Assembly (NCBI GenBank): GCA_022482925.1
Contig: JAKVOG010000007.1
Coordinates: forward strand, 1-64,000
Length of the DNA stretch: 64,000 nucleotides
Direction: 5' to 3'
Origin: Selenomonas sp.
Lineage (GTDB): Bacteria; Bacillota; Negativicutes; Selenomonadales; Selenomonadaceae
Below are positions 34,986-45,579 of the stretch, one piece after another. How positions within the stretch are numbered: the first letter of the stretch is position 1; each line of letters opens with the position of its first letter. The translations under genes and the position numbers were made by a program. The notes under the pieces were generated by a model. That model was not told the origin of the DNA, made no database searches, and saw only the letters and a program-made list of their open reading frames with translations.

Positions 34986-37900
34986 TTAAAAAGTCGTTCT
35001 TGCTTCCAGTCCGACAACATACGCCCCGCCTTCTCGTTCCAGGGTAAGGCCGAGCCTGTCATTCACATCGTACTGAACGCCATAACGGTTGATATTCTGT
35101 TCCACCAAGGCCACGCGTGTACTTCAGCATAACCTTGTCTGAGATATATTTTCCCATCTCAACATTAAAATCATATTTGTTCGTATCCGTTTCGGCCGTA
35201 TGCGTATCGAACGCCGAGCCGTTGCCACGGGAAATCGCAAACTGATCCAGATAGAGGAAATCCTTCATAGCACCCTCGACCTCAGATAAGAAACTCATCT
35301 GCAAGCCAACGGATAACAGATCACCAACATCCATGTTCGTCTGCCCGCTCTTATACGCATTGCGCAGCGTGAGCATCTGAATGATCTGAGTCTGGCTCAT
35401 CTCCGGACTGGAGGTCAGCTGCAGATCCATATTCCCGCCCAATGGCCCTTTAGCCGACAGGAATACCTTGGCCTGCGTCAGACGGGTATCCGCCAGGAAA
35501 TCAATACTTGGCAGGAACGAACCGACCTGGTTAAAATAGGCCGTACCTTCACGTACCTTGAACACCGTCTTTAAATAATTGATTGTACCGCCCTGCTTTA
35601 CCTGCAGGCTGCCCGACATCTTTGGATGACTGGTGATGCCACCGGCATGGAACTGCCCGGTGAGATACAGATCATACAGATAAGGACTATAGAAATGAAC
35701 CTTATTCCCGACATTCACCTGAACATCAAGGACGATATCCGGCAGCGAGCCATCGCTGTCCGGAATCGCCGGCACCGAAACCACGCAATCCTTGAAATCG
35801 ACCTGCCCTGAAAGCTTCGGCCAGTGATGCCCGTAAAAATCGGTATCAGCCAAATGAAACTGCGCATTCAACGGCCCCCGGAAGAACTTGCTCTGGATAT
35901 CCAGATGGTCCAGGACCAGGTTAAAATCATAATGATTCGGTTTCACCCCATCCAGTTCCAAAGATCCATCCAGCCTATACATACCATTGCCCATTTTACC
36001 AGAAAACTCTTTTACTGTCACTTTATTCCCCGAAAAAACGACCTGTGCCTTCATATCGGTAACCGGCTTTTCCAACTCCTTGAGCTTCATCGACCCGGAC
36101 GGAATCGACACATTCCCATCAATCAGCGGATGTGCCAGTGTTCCATGAATCTTCAGACTGCCATCAGTCGCTCCCAAAGCCCAATCCACCTGCTTGGAAA
36201 GTGTCGGCAGCAGGGAAAGATCGGCGTCATCCAGATTGACAGTCAGCTGAATCTGTTCCTGATCATCCAGCCACTCATCACTGCCAGCGGTAACAGCCCG
36301 CCATGGCACAACCCCCTTGACCGTAGCAGAGCAATTATTCGTCCCGACCAGCTTCTGCACCGTGAACGTTTCTACATTGACCAGACCATTCTTCAGATGG
36401 AAAACTCCATTCAGTGTATCAAAGGTCGACCCCTGTACCCCGCCATTTTTCGCCGTCACGGTAACATCAGCGGATGGATTATTCGTATAACCGCCAAAAT
36501 CAGCAGTCACATCGGCGGTCCCGGTTACAGCTGTATCGACACCGGCCATCTTCGTAAACATCCCGGCCGCTAAACCGGTCGCCGTCAGCCTGGCCTGAAT
36601 CGGACCATCCAGGGCTACATTACCCGAGGCCTGGAACTGTCCATTAGCGCCCTGATAGCCAGACAGTTTATTCACATAGACCACATGGTTCAATAACCGC
36701 AGGTCCAGTTCAACCTGATGGATATCATAACCACCAATCGTCCCACTGGCAATCTCACCAGTTACTGTTGCCGTCGGATTATCGGCAGTACCACTGAGCT
36801 CAATCCCACTGGTTAAGCGTCCCTGTATCAAATCATTTTTCTGATTCATCAAAGCCGATATCGCATTGATATCGGCTTTCTGTACCACGACATTTCCTGA
36901 CAGAGCCTTCGTATTGGTATTCACGGCCACTGCCAGATCATAGCTGCCGTCGTTCTGTTGGAAGCCGAACTGATCAACAGACAGCAGACCATGGCTGTAC
37001 TGGACCAGACCATGAACATTCGTGATGGTCTGATCATTCATGACCAGCTTCGGCGCATCAAGAATACCATGAAAATCCGGTGCGGAAATCGTCCCGCCGA
37101 TCTTGCCCTTAAACGTGCCATGGCCGCTGACCTCATAGGGCAGCTTATGCTCAACCCGCTTGAGATCGATATCCTTCGCTGCCACCACCATGTCCAGTTG
37201 CATCTGCCGGTTGATCGTACCATTAAGCACCATATCGATCATCGGCGAATACGCATGGAAATCCTGCAGACGCAGCAGACCATTCTCGAGGAAATAGTCA
37301 CCATCCATACCGGATAGCAGGACCCCATGATAACTGCCCTGATAGAAATGAATATAGCCGGTAGCCGATGGATTATCCAGCGTCCCGGTTACCTTGATGA
37401 TGTTATCCACATTACCAGTGATTGGCTGATCAGGCGCCAGCAGCGCTGCAATATCTTCCATCCGCGCGCCCATGGTGTCGAGCTGCAGATTGACTTTCTT
37501 TTCACCAGTGAAACCAACCGCACCAACCGCACGCCAGGTCTCCTTGCCATCTTTTTCCATCAGGAAGCTGTCAATGCCGATACCATCAAGACTGCCACTG
37601 GCCGTAAACAGCAGACTGTCAAATGGCTGCTTGAAGATCGCGCCATGCTGTCCCAGGAACCTTACCGCCACCTGCGGATTGCTCGCATCACCATGGACAG
37701 TCCCCTTGAAGTCCGCCAGACCGCTCATGTCGATCCGGCTGTCCAGCTGCTGCAGCAGTGACAAATCCACATGCCCGCCATAGAAAGCCAGATCCAGTTT
37801 TGGCGTTTCCAAAGCGTCTTTTATCGATCCTTCCAGACCAATACTGGTATGGTTCGGCAGATTTGCACTCAGATAATCAATCGTAATATCATCACCAGCC

Positions 37901-39330
37901 GCATAGAAAGAGGTCGTCAGCGAGTCAACTGACAAGCCCCGATAGGTTCCCCGATTCAGGCTGGCATTACCATAAACCTGAAGGCTGCTACGATCCAGCC
38001 CCTTGCCGGTAATACCTACATCCGCAGATACCTGACCGGTAACCGCTGCCAATGATGGCTCATAGACAGCGGCCTGGGACAGATCGATTCCATCCGCCTT
38101 AATGTGTGCGGTGTAACTCAGATCAGCCGCTGAAACAACTGCCTCGCCGGCAATTTTACCGCCTAATACACTTGCCCGCATATCCTGCACAAATACATGC
38201 TGATCCTGATAACGCACTTTCGCAGCAGCATTCTGAACCGGAATATTCTCAACCGTCCCCTGATCCATCTTCACACTGCCGTCCACCTGGGGATCCGTCA
38301 AGGGTCCCTTGACTGCGGCCTCAAAAGATACGGATCCCTGAGCTGGAATATTCTTCAGGATCTTCGACGGGTCGAATGCTGATGAGGACACAGTAAGATC
38401 CAGGTAAGGGGTCCCCGTATCCAAACGGATCTTGCCATGCGCATTGGCCTTCTGGCCAGCTGCTTCCGCATCCACAAAAACCAAAGCTTCCTTATCCGTA
38501 AAGGCAGAATGCCCATGAATAGCGGTAATATCAGTCCCCAGCACATTCACGGCCCCATCAGAAAAGTCCGTTTCCCCGCTGAATGACAGCGTACTGCCAT
38601 CACGGAATACATGCAATACCATATTCTGGACCTTGCCGCCTTTCACGGTGACCGTATCCGGAATCGTCCCCTCAGGAATCCACCCCAGATAATCCGCCAG
38701 GTCCAACGCATCCACCTTCGCCGTCACGATCTGACGATCGCTGGAAACTGTTCCTGATGCTTCAACTGCCGATTCCTGATTTGAGGCAGTTGCCTCAAAT
38801 CTCATGACCGGATAATCCGCACAGTCCAGAGTCCCGGCTGCATCCGTCAGGGTTACTTCTTTACCTTTCATCTGCCCCGTAATTGTCGCCCGTTCCACCC
38901 GGACTTTCCCATGAAACTTCTGCGCGCTGCTGGTCCCGGACATCAGGTCCTGGACGTTCCAGCTGCCATCCTGCCGCTGCCTGATCGTTGCCGTAACATC
39001 CGACACCACAACTTCTTTTACCATGTCAGCCGGTGCGGAAAGCGCAGAAAACAGGCGGTAGGTCACCTGGGCTTTATCAGCCCGGGCAATCAGTTCCGCC
39101 TGTTTATCATAAATAGCCAGATTATGGATTTCCAGATCATGCAGAGACTTCACTTGAATGTCGCCAACATCCACCTGCACCCCCAGGGACTCCGAAACAG
39201 CAGTACTCACCGTCTGCCCCGCCATCTCCATGAAGGCACTGGTCTGTATATAGTATCGGAAGCCACCCAGTCCCAACAGGATCACAGCCAGGACCGCGGC
39301 CAATATTCCTAATGTTCTCCGCTTCATCAT
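34986..39330 (-). CDS. tamB: TamB-like AsmA-superfamily bridge protein, frameshifted near the C-terminus
   Basis: The protein of about 1450 residues has an N-terminal membrane anchor (LGILAAVLAVILLGLGGFRY) and an immense run of repeating beta-strands (DUF490/AsmA-like groove). A C-terminal DUF490 domain follows (GGNMDLQLTSSPEMSQTQII, then QMLTLRNAYKSG). TamB-type proteins span the periplasm and carry phospholipids to the outer membrane. One extra G near 35110 breaks the frame; the restored end reads NINRYGVQYDVNDRLGLTLE and finishes RTTF at 34986. The start MMKRRTLG follows AAGGGGAAC. It is 51 nt downstream of tolC. Confidence 0.9.
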
Positions 39331-39381
39331 GTTCCCCTTAGAAATAACCAATCCCTGGCTGCTTTTCCTTTGTACTTACCG

Positions 39382-41025
39382 TTACTTTGCCATCTCAGCG
39401 GCCACTGTTTTCGTGTCAGCTGCCGTTGCAGCCGGTTCAGCAGCCGTTGATTTAACAGCCGTATTTCCCGCTGTTTTAGTGGCAGCTTTAGCTGTCTGCT
39501 TGTCATGTTTGGCTGCGGCTTTAGCTGCAGCTTTGGCTGCCCGATCAGCTTTCTTATCCTCAGCGGCCTGTTTCTTCGAAACTGCCTTGGCTTCTTTCGT
39601 CGTTTCAAGAATCGCGTTATCATGCAGCAGGGCATCCTTACGAACCTGCTTCAGAGCATTACCCGACTGCTGGGAGGCCTGATACTTCACAACATCGATG
39701 TCGATTGGCAGCCCCATAGCCTTGTCCAGAGAAGCCTTTGAGGTATTGAAATCATACAATGCCGTAAAATAGTTTGTACGGGCCAGCGTCAATTTTTCCT
39801 CTGCATCCATGACATCAAGGTTCGTGCCAACACCGGCCGCATAGCGAACCTGCGCAATCTTATAGTCCTCTACTGCCTGATCGACAGCAGTCTGCGTCGT
39901 CTGAATGTTCTTCTCTGCTGCCTGCAGGTTCAGATAAGCCGTACGGACTTCAAGCTGGATGGACTCATCCTTGGCTGCCGATGCTTCCTGTGCTTTAAGA
40001 AGCGTAGCCTCAGCGGAATGAACCGCAGCGTTTGTCACGCCATTATCGAAGATATCCCAGCTGGCCGAAACGCCAGCGGTAGTAGAATCACTGTTCGTAT
40101 GATTTGTCTCGAATGGCTTCTCACCTGCAAATGCACGGGTAACTGCCGCATTCACGGTCGGATACTTGCCAGCCTTGGCACTGTTGATGCCAGCCTCCGC
40201 TTCCTTGATTGCATAATAGGCAGCAGCACCATCGGCGCGGTTAGCCAGGGCAAACTTCGTGCAATCCGGCAGGCTTGAATCATACTTCGTATACTTGAGC
40301 TGGTCGCGGATATCGAGAACTGTATCCGTCGGCAGGCCGATGACATTATTCAGGGTAGAGACCGCAACATCGTAACTGTTCTGATACGTGACCAGGGACT
40401 GCTGGGCATTGGCCAGCTGTACCTGCGAGGCAAGAACATCCGACTTCGCAACCGTACCAACCCGGTACTGCGCATTGACGTTATCCAGATGTTCCTGCAG
40501 CGTATTGACTGCATCCTGCTGCACGTTGATCAGGTTACGGTACTGGAGGATCTGGTAGTAATCTGCCGTTGCCTGATAACGGATTGTCTGCTTCGTATTC
40601 TCCAGCGTCACATCGGCCGCATTGATGGCATAACCCGCCTGATCGATACCGGCCCGCAGGGAACCATTATAGAGTGGCATTCCCAAAGCAACCGAATTAG
40701 AAAATGCCGAATCATACGCTGGTTGCCCATGACCAGCATTCTGGGCTGTCTCATATGCTTTACCATCCAGTGTAGTGCCCGAAGCACTCCAGGTCAGCGA
40801 CGGCCCCATCTTCCGGCGATAGCTCGACAGGTTCCAGCTGGCCGCATCGACATCCGACAGCGCCGACTTGATATTGCGGTTGTTCTCCAGCGCCATTTGC
40901 ACGCTGTCCTTGAGATCCAGCTGCACGGTATCAGCCGCCATAGCAGTGCCCGAAACCGTCATCATCATCAGGCCACTGATCACCATAGCCGTCAATTTGT
41001 TATACACACGATTATTCTTTTTCAA
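39382..41025 (-). CDS. tolC: TolC-family outer-membrane factor with Lys/Ala-rich tail
   Basis: The 547-residue outer-membrane efflux duct has a signal peptide ending GTAMAADT. Two OEP repeats follow with long helices and Leu/Gln/Asn-rich hairpins (MALENNRNIKSALSDVDAA; IDQAGYAINAADVTLENTK; AQVRYAAGVGTNLDVMDAEE). After about residue 455 a tail of roughly 90 residues is dominated by Lys, Ala and Thr (KKQAAEDKKADRAAKAAAKA onward), absent in standard TolC. A TTG start at 41023-41025 is preferred because GGGAGG precedes it; the upstream ATG at 41052 has no site. It sits between mlaD and tamB. Confidence 0.88.
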   Translation of the reverse strand: MKKNNRVYNKLTAMVISGLMMMTVSGTAMAADTVQLDLKDSVQMALENNRNIKSALSDVDAASWNLSSYRRKMGPSLTWSASGTTLDGKAYETAQNAGHGQPAYDSAFSNSVALGMPLYNGSLRAGIDQAGYAINAADVTLENTKQTIRYQATADYYQILQYRNLINVQQDAVNTLQEHLDNVNAQYRVGTVAKSDVLASQVQLANAQQSLVTYQNSYDVAVSTLNNVIGLPTDTVLDIRDQLKYTKYDSSLPDCTKFALANRADGAAAYYAIKEAEAGINSAKAGKYPTVNAAVTRAFAGEKPFETNHTNSDSTTAGVSASWDIFDNGVTNAAVHSAEATLLKAQEASAAKDESIQLEVRTAYLNLQAAEKNIQTTQTAVDQAVEDYKIAQVRYAAGVGTNLDVMDAEEKLTLARTNYFTALYDFNTSKASLDKAMGLPIDIDVVKYQASQQSGNALKQVRKDALLHDNAILETTKEAKAVSKKQAAEDKKADRAAKAAAKAAAKHDKQTAKAATKTAGNTAVKSTAAEPAATAADTKTVAAEMAK

Positions 41026-41104
41026 GATTGTATCCTCCCTTGAATCATTCATACTTTATCTATGTCAGCCAGCCGTCGAAACGGACCAGCATGAATTATC
41101 TACG

Positions 41105-42391
41105 TTAAAAGCTCTGCCGCAGTCCGACATAAGCTGCCCGACGGTCCCTGTCCGTCACATCGTTCCACTGCCCCATGAGCCATGTACCATTATTGCCCAG
41201 GCGATACTGGGCTCTCAGGCGCAAAGCCGGGTCATTGAAATCATAGGCATCGGCAGAAAACCGGAACTTCGAGCCCGCATAGGCATCCAGCCCGACACCA
41301 GCTTCACCATAGATGATGCCTGCCCGGGCCCCCATATTGCCGAACCTTGTCCCCGCCTGGAAATTTCCACGATCGGCATTACCGATATCATCGACACCGA
41401 AATTCAGGAAAGGTCCCTTGTCCGTGCCAACATTGACATTAAAATTGGTACTCCAGTCATTCTTCATGCCACTGTACAGGACGTCCGCATCAGAAGTCAC
41501 CTTGATATTTTCGAGCTTCTCTTTGAGTTTTCCTGCTTTATCCGTCAATTTACGCGTATTATGAATAATCGCTTTCGTATCCTCGATGACCTTGTCATCG
41601 CCGGTTACCTTAGCCACGCCTTCACTGATTGTCTTGATCTTGTCACTGGCCTGCGCAATATTGTCCAGTGTCAGCCGCAGATTTTCCGCAGTCTGCGGAT
41701 CAGCCCCGACGGTCTCCAGATTCGTCATCATAGCTTCAACCGCACTCGCTGTACGGTTCAGACTGCCCACCATCGTATTGAGGTTCGTCAGGATCTGATT
41801 GACATTGCCCTGATTCGACTGCGCCATCGACTCAAATGCTGCCATCATGCCATTGATATGAGCGGTAGTATCACGCAGATTCACCGCCACCTGCACCATA
41901 GAGCCCTGGAACTCCGGGTTGCCGACAATATTATTCAGTCCGGTCAGCAGTTCCTGTGCCTGGGCAATCACCTTACCGGCACCAGCCATGAGGTCTTCCA
42001 TTCCCGCCTCATCCTGTCCAATCAGATAGTCGCCATCTTCGGCCCACCCCTTTGAACTGTCTGACGGCAGGATATTGACGAACTTATCGCCCATGACCCC
42101 GGCAGAGCCAATAACGACCTGCGATCCCTTCGGAATCTTGGCATCCTTGTTGATCTGCAAGGTCACGGTAACCCCACGGCCATCATTCTGTACCGTCTTG
42201 ACCGTGCCAACCGGCACACCGGACAAGCGCACCGTCGACTGTGGCTCCACGCCAATTACCTGCTTGAAGCCGGCATACAGGGTATACCCTTTGTCTCCGC
42301 CCAGCTTATAACCACTGAGCAGGATCAGGACTCCTGCCAGGAGCAGCAGCCCTGCCATAGTAAAGGCTCCCACCTTTGCTTCCGTCGTCAT
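41105..42391 (-). CDS. mlaD: MlaD (MCE) protein with C-terminal beta-barrel-like domain
   Basis: The 428-residue protein has an N-terminal membrane anchor (AGLLLLAGVLILLSGYKLGG) and one MCE domain (about 35-115; VRLSGVPVGTVKTVQND). A long helical section (about 130-290) follows, then a strand-rich C-terminus of about 130 residues with alternating aromatic strands ending RAAYVGLRQSF. E. coli MlaD lacks this last part. Work on Veillonella parvula describes such a MlaD as a trans-envelope bridge whose barrel sits in the outer membrane, and this protein fits that design. It is 5 nt from mlaF. Confidence 0.9.
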   Translation of the reverse strand: MTTEAKVGAFTMAGLLLLAGVLILLSGYKLGGDKGYTLYAGFKQVIGVEPQSTVRLSGVPVGTVKTVQNDGRGVTVTLQINKDAKIPKGSQVVIGSAGVMGDKFVNILPSDSSKGWAEDGDYLIGQDEAGMEDLMAGAGKVIAQAQELLTGLNNIVGNPEFQGSMVQVAVNLRDTTAHINGMMAAFESMAQSNQGNVNQILTNLNTMVGSLNRTASAVEAMMTNLETVGADPQTAENLRLTLDNIAQASDKIKTISEGVAKVTGDDKVIEDTKAIIHNTRKLTDKAGKLKEKLENIKVTSDADVLYSGMKNDWSTNFNVNVGTDKGPFLNFGVDDIGNADRGNFQAGTRFGNMGARAGIIYGEAGVGLDAYAGSKFRFSADAYDFNDPALRLRAQYRLGNNGTWLMGQWNDVTDRDRRAAYVGLRQSF

Positions 42392-42396
42392 CTCTG

Positions 42397-43137
42397 CTAC
42401 TCCTCCTTTATCGTACGCAGACTATGGAAAAAGGCCTGCACTCTAACATCCTTGATTTTCTTGAAATTTTCCACGGTGTCTACCGCAATAAGGCTGCCTC
42501 CATAAATCATCGCAATGCGATCCGCAATGCGGCAGGCACTGGCCATATCATGTGTGACCACCACTGAAGTAACCTTCAATGTTTTCTGTGTGTGAATAAT
42601 GAGCTCATCAATCTTCCCGCTCATAATCGGATCCAGACCGGAACTCGGCTCATCATAGAAGATGATCTCCGGCTCAAAGGCGATAGCCCTCGCCAGGCTC
42701 ACACGTTTCTTCATACCACCGGAAAGTTCCCCCGGCATCATACCGGATACATCGTCCAGCCCAACCAGATGCAGCTTATCCTGTACCACCTGCTGGATAT
42801 CGTCCTCACTGAGCTTCGTATGCTCACGCAGGCCGAACGCGACATTATCCCCAACGGTCATCGAATCAAACAATGCCGAATACTGGAATACCATGCCCAT
42901 ATGCAGGCGCACCCGGTCGAGCTCCTTTTCGCTGATACCGGAAATCTCCTGGTCACCGATCCAGATCTCACCAGCCGTAGGCCGGATCAAACCGATCAGC
43001 AGTCGCAGAAGTGTGCTCTTGCCTGAGCCGGAACCCCCAATGATGGCAAGCGTCTCCCCATCTTCGATTGTCAGATTGATATGGTGCAATGCCTCTTTGC
43101 TGCCAAAGGACTTGCACACATCTACAAGTCGGATCAT
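42397..43137 (-). CDS. mlaF: Mla phospholipid transporter ATPase MlaF
   Basis: The 246-residue ABC ATPase has Walker A GGSGSGKST (about 35-43), the signature LSGGMKKRVSLARA, Walker B IIFYDEPSSGLDP and switch His in VVVTHDM. The LSGGMxKRV form is typical of MlaF/TTG2A. It powers lipid movement through MlaE to or from the MlaD bridge. Gene order mlaE-mlaF-mlaD with short gaps indicates one operon; no mlaB or mlaC is present. Confidence 0.95.
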   Translation of the reverse strand: MIRLVDVCKSFGSKEALHHINLTIEDGETLAIIGGSGSGKSTLLRLLIGLIRPTAGEIWIGDQEISGISEKELDRVRLHMGMVFQYSALFDSMTVGDNVAFGLREHTKLSEDDIQQVVQDKLHLVGLDDVSGMMPGELSGGMKKRVSLARAIAFEPEIIFYDEPSSGLDPIMSGKIDELIIHTQKTLKVTSVVVTHDMASACRIADRIAMIYGGSLIAVDTVENFKKIKDVRVQAFFHSLRTIKEE

Positions 43138-43171
43138 GATTCCTCACAAAACTACGATTCAGCGTCCTGAC

Positions 43172-43942
43172 TCAATACAGGATAAACGTCAAAACCGCAT
43201 TCAGTATAAAGATAACGATAATAGAAGATACGACCGTTTTCGTCGTAGCTTTACCAACCCCCTCGGCCCCATCCGGACTATGCAGGCCATAGTAACAGCC
43301 CAGCACAGCAATCACATTGCCGAAGAATATCGCCTTGATAACACCACCCGTCAGATCGAATGGATCAACGAATGTATGGATCGAGTTCATATAGGTATAT
43401 GAGCTGATTCCGGAATAATATACCGCAATCACCCAGCCGCCCACGACACCGATCACATCACCAAATACGGTCAGGATTGGTACCACTACCATGCAGGCCA
43501 GCATCCGCGGCACGATAAGATAATTGACCGGATTGACCGCCATGACACGCAACGCATCGATCTGCTCTGTGACCTTCATGGTCGATACCTCAGCCGTAAT
43601 CGCTGCGCCTACACGACCCGCACAGACCACGCCAACCAGGACCGGACCGAGCTCACGACCGATGGCAATCGAGATAATGCCACCAATAGTGCCCTGTGCC
43701 CCGAACCGGATCAGGATATCTGCCGTCTGCAGCGTAAATACCACGCCCGTGAACATCAACGTAAGGCTCACGATGAGCAGGGAATCCACGCCCAGATGAG
43801 ACATCTGAGCCAGGATATGCTTAGGCCGCGGCCGACGTCCCAGTTCCCGCATCGTTTCCCGATACAAGAGAACAATCGTGCCGAACTCTTCAAAACGGTG
43901 CAGTACAAACGCGCCGATTACTTCCAGTGCCCGGACCAGCAT
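43172..43942 (-). CDS. mlaE: Mla phospholipid transporter permease MlaE
   Basis: The 256-residue permease of the MlaE/TTG2B family carries conserved segments SLTLMFTGVVFTLQTADILI, AIGRELGPVLVGVVCAGRVG, EVSTMKVTEQIDALRVMAVN and NPVNYLIVPRMLACMVVVPI. It forms the membrane core of the MlaFE(D) complex. It is the first gene of the mla-tolC-tamB series. A promoter probably lies in the 130 nt between it and rnhA, which are AT-rich near 44000-44040. Confidence 0.95.
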   Translation of the reverse strand: MLVRALEVIGAFVLHRFEEFGTIVLLYRETMRELGRRPRPKHILAQMSHLGVDSLLIVSLTLMFTGVVFTLQTADILIRFGAQGTIGGIISIAIGRELGPVLVGVVCAGRVGAAITAEVSTMKVTEQIDALRVMAVNPVNYLIVPRMLACMVVVPILTVFGDVIGVVGGWVIAVYYSGISSYTYMNSIHTFVDPFDLTGGVIKAIFFGNVIAVLGCYYGLHSPDGAEGVGKATTKTVVSSIIVIFILNAVLTFILY

Positions 43943-44078
43943 GCTATTCCCCTTTCCTCAATACAGACCTTACCTCTCGATTGTAGCAGTTAATAGACAA
44001 TTAGTAAAGATAAGTGTACTATTTTTCGCAACAAATTTCAAGTACCGATAATACGCTGCTCATGGAAACAGCAGCGAC

Positions 44079-44782
44079 TCATCGATATTTCATTGCTTCG
44101 CCCTTTGCCAGCTCATCGCAGCGCTCATTATGCTCAATGCCGACATGTCCCTTGACCCAGTGGAACCGCACCTGCCGGGTCGAAAAAAGATGATCCAGCT
44201 GCTGCCAGAGATCCTGATTCTTGACATCACCGCCAGCTGCCGTTTTCCAGCCCCGGCGTTTCCAATTTTCCAGCCAGCGCTTGGTGAACGCATTCTTCAG
44301 ATACTGGCTGTCCGTATAAAGATCAACCAGTTTCCCCGGCTGAACAAAGTCCAGGGCAGCAATCGCCGCGGAAAGTTCCATGCGGTTATTGGTTGTTGAG
44401 GGGTTGCCATCATGCAGCTCAGCCAGTTTCTCCTGCCGGGCATCCATGATCACAGCCGCCCAGCCGCCAGGGCCGTCCGGATTCCGCAGGCAGGAACCAT
44501 CCGTATAAATCACATAATCAGCAGGCACCGCTGCTGCAGCCGTTGCAGCGGGCGCTGTCCTGCTGCAGTCGTCGCGTTTCGCCGTGTCGTACGCACAGCA
44601 CGCGGTGCAGCAAAAAGCTCCATCTGTGCGGCTCCGCCCTGCAGCCAGGCCATTGCCTCACCCGCATCCGGAAATCCCTTATAACTTGCACCTGCATATC
44701 CTTTCACCTGTGCTTCACAGTCTGCCCAGGTATTGAAGATTCCCGTCTGCCGGCCTTGTCTCACCGCATAGATCTTCTTCAT
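44079..44782 (-). CDS. rnhA: Ribonuclease HI with N-terminal hybrid-binding domain, frameshifted
   Basis: It degrades RNA in RNA-DNA hybrids. The first frame starts MKKIYAVRQGRQTGIFNTWA, the viroplasmin-type hybrid-binding domain (about 1-45, with YKGFPDAGEAMAWL). The second frame is the RNase H domain with catalytic acids in YTDGSCLRNPDG, NNRMELSAAIAAL, LYTDSQYL and the C-terminal VKGHVGIEHNERCDELA. The frames join through an Ala-rich linker if one missing base near 44565 is restored, giving about 234 residues. Alternatively a GTG at 44526-44528 could start the catalytic domain alone. Confidence 0.88.
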
Positions 44783-44825
44783 ATTCGTCCCCTTCCGTCA
44801 CCAGCTTAATCCATCTATAACGCAA

Positions 44826-44855
44826 GCGAGTCATGACTATACCGTCATGACTCGC
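44826..44855 (-). terminator. 12-bp inverted repeat between FlxA-like gene and rnhA
   Basis: GCGAGTCATGAC pairs with GTCATGACTCGC around a 6-nt loop. The minus-strand flank (TTGCGTTATAG) is not strongly U-rich, so it could be a weak terminator or a protein-binding palindrome. Confidence 0.45.
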
Positions 44856-44925
44856 TAAAACCTCTCAACGCATGAGCACCAGGGAAACAATCCCCTTCAC
44901 TTCCCTGACACGCCTGCGCATTCTC

Positions 44926-45441
44926 TCACTGCTCCTCAGACAATGTATCCGCCGCCTCAGTCCCCACCGACTGCTGCGAAGATAACTCAACCTGATAGGC
45001 AGGTCCAAAAGTTGCGGCGCTCTCCGCCGCTGTCTGCTGTGCCGCCTCCGGCTTTGTCCCGGCCGACGCCTGTGCAGCATCGGCTTTAGCCGTCTCATCC
45101 GTTGCAGCAGCTTCCGCCTTGGCCAGCTGCTTCTGCAGCTCAGCAATCTCATTCTTCAGTTTCGTGATCTGATCATCATTCTGTCCATTATCATTGGAAG
45201 ATGACAGCTGCGTAACCTCGTTCTGCAAGGACTGGATCTGTTTCTCCAACGTTTTCGGATCAGTCGACGATGAACTGCTGACCGACGAGCTGCTGCTCGT
45301 ACTACTTGAGCTGCTTGTACTGCTGGTCGTTCCCGACTTAGTTGAAGCAGTCGTCCCCGGATTATTCACTACATTTTTCCCCGTTCCCGAAAGCTTCCCA
45401 GCCATCTGAGCAACGCTTGATGTCGATGAAATCTGCATCAC
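44926..45441 (-). CDS. FlxA-like Ser-rich coiled-coil protein
   Basis: This 171-residue protein has no signal peptide. An N-terminal Ser/Thr-rich low-complexity stretch (about 30-60, with runs of Ser) is followed by a heptad-type coiled coil (KTLEKQIQSLQNEVTQLSSS; DQITKLKNEIAELQKQLAKA). The tail is Ala/Glu/Thr-rich. The coiled coil resembles the FlxA-like family. Function is unknown; no flagellar genes are in the window. Upstream GGAGGGG precedes the start. Confidence 0.6.
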   Translation of the reverse strand: MMQISSTSSVAQMAGKLSGTGKNVVNNPGTTASTKSGTTSSTSSSSSTSSSSSVSSSSSTDPKTLEKQIQSLQNEVTQLSSSNDNGQNDDQITKLKNEIAELQKQLAKAEAAATDETAKADAAQASAGTKPEAAQQTAAESAATFGPAYQVELSSQQSVGTEAADTLSEEQ

Positions 45442-45579
45442 TGAACCCCTCCTCTGTATCTATACATGAATCATAAGCAGGCATCCGTTCCTATCTCTCT
45501 AGTTTATATCGAATCATTTCTCCATTTTGATAAGTATTTTTTCAAAAAAGAAACAATATCGGCACATCGAAATAAATGA

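Noticed and set aside
40868-42055. A 395-residue plus-strand open frame
   Set aside because: It spans the complement of two different genes (tolC and mlaD) and has no ribosome site.
44510-44580. Programmed frameshift joining the two rnhA domains
   Set aside because: No slippery heptamer with a stimulatory structure is seen, and similar breaks occur in many unrelated genes, so a sequencing indel is simpler.
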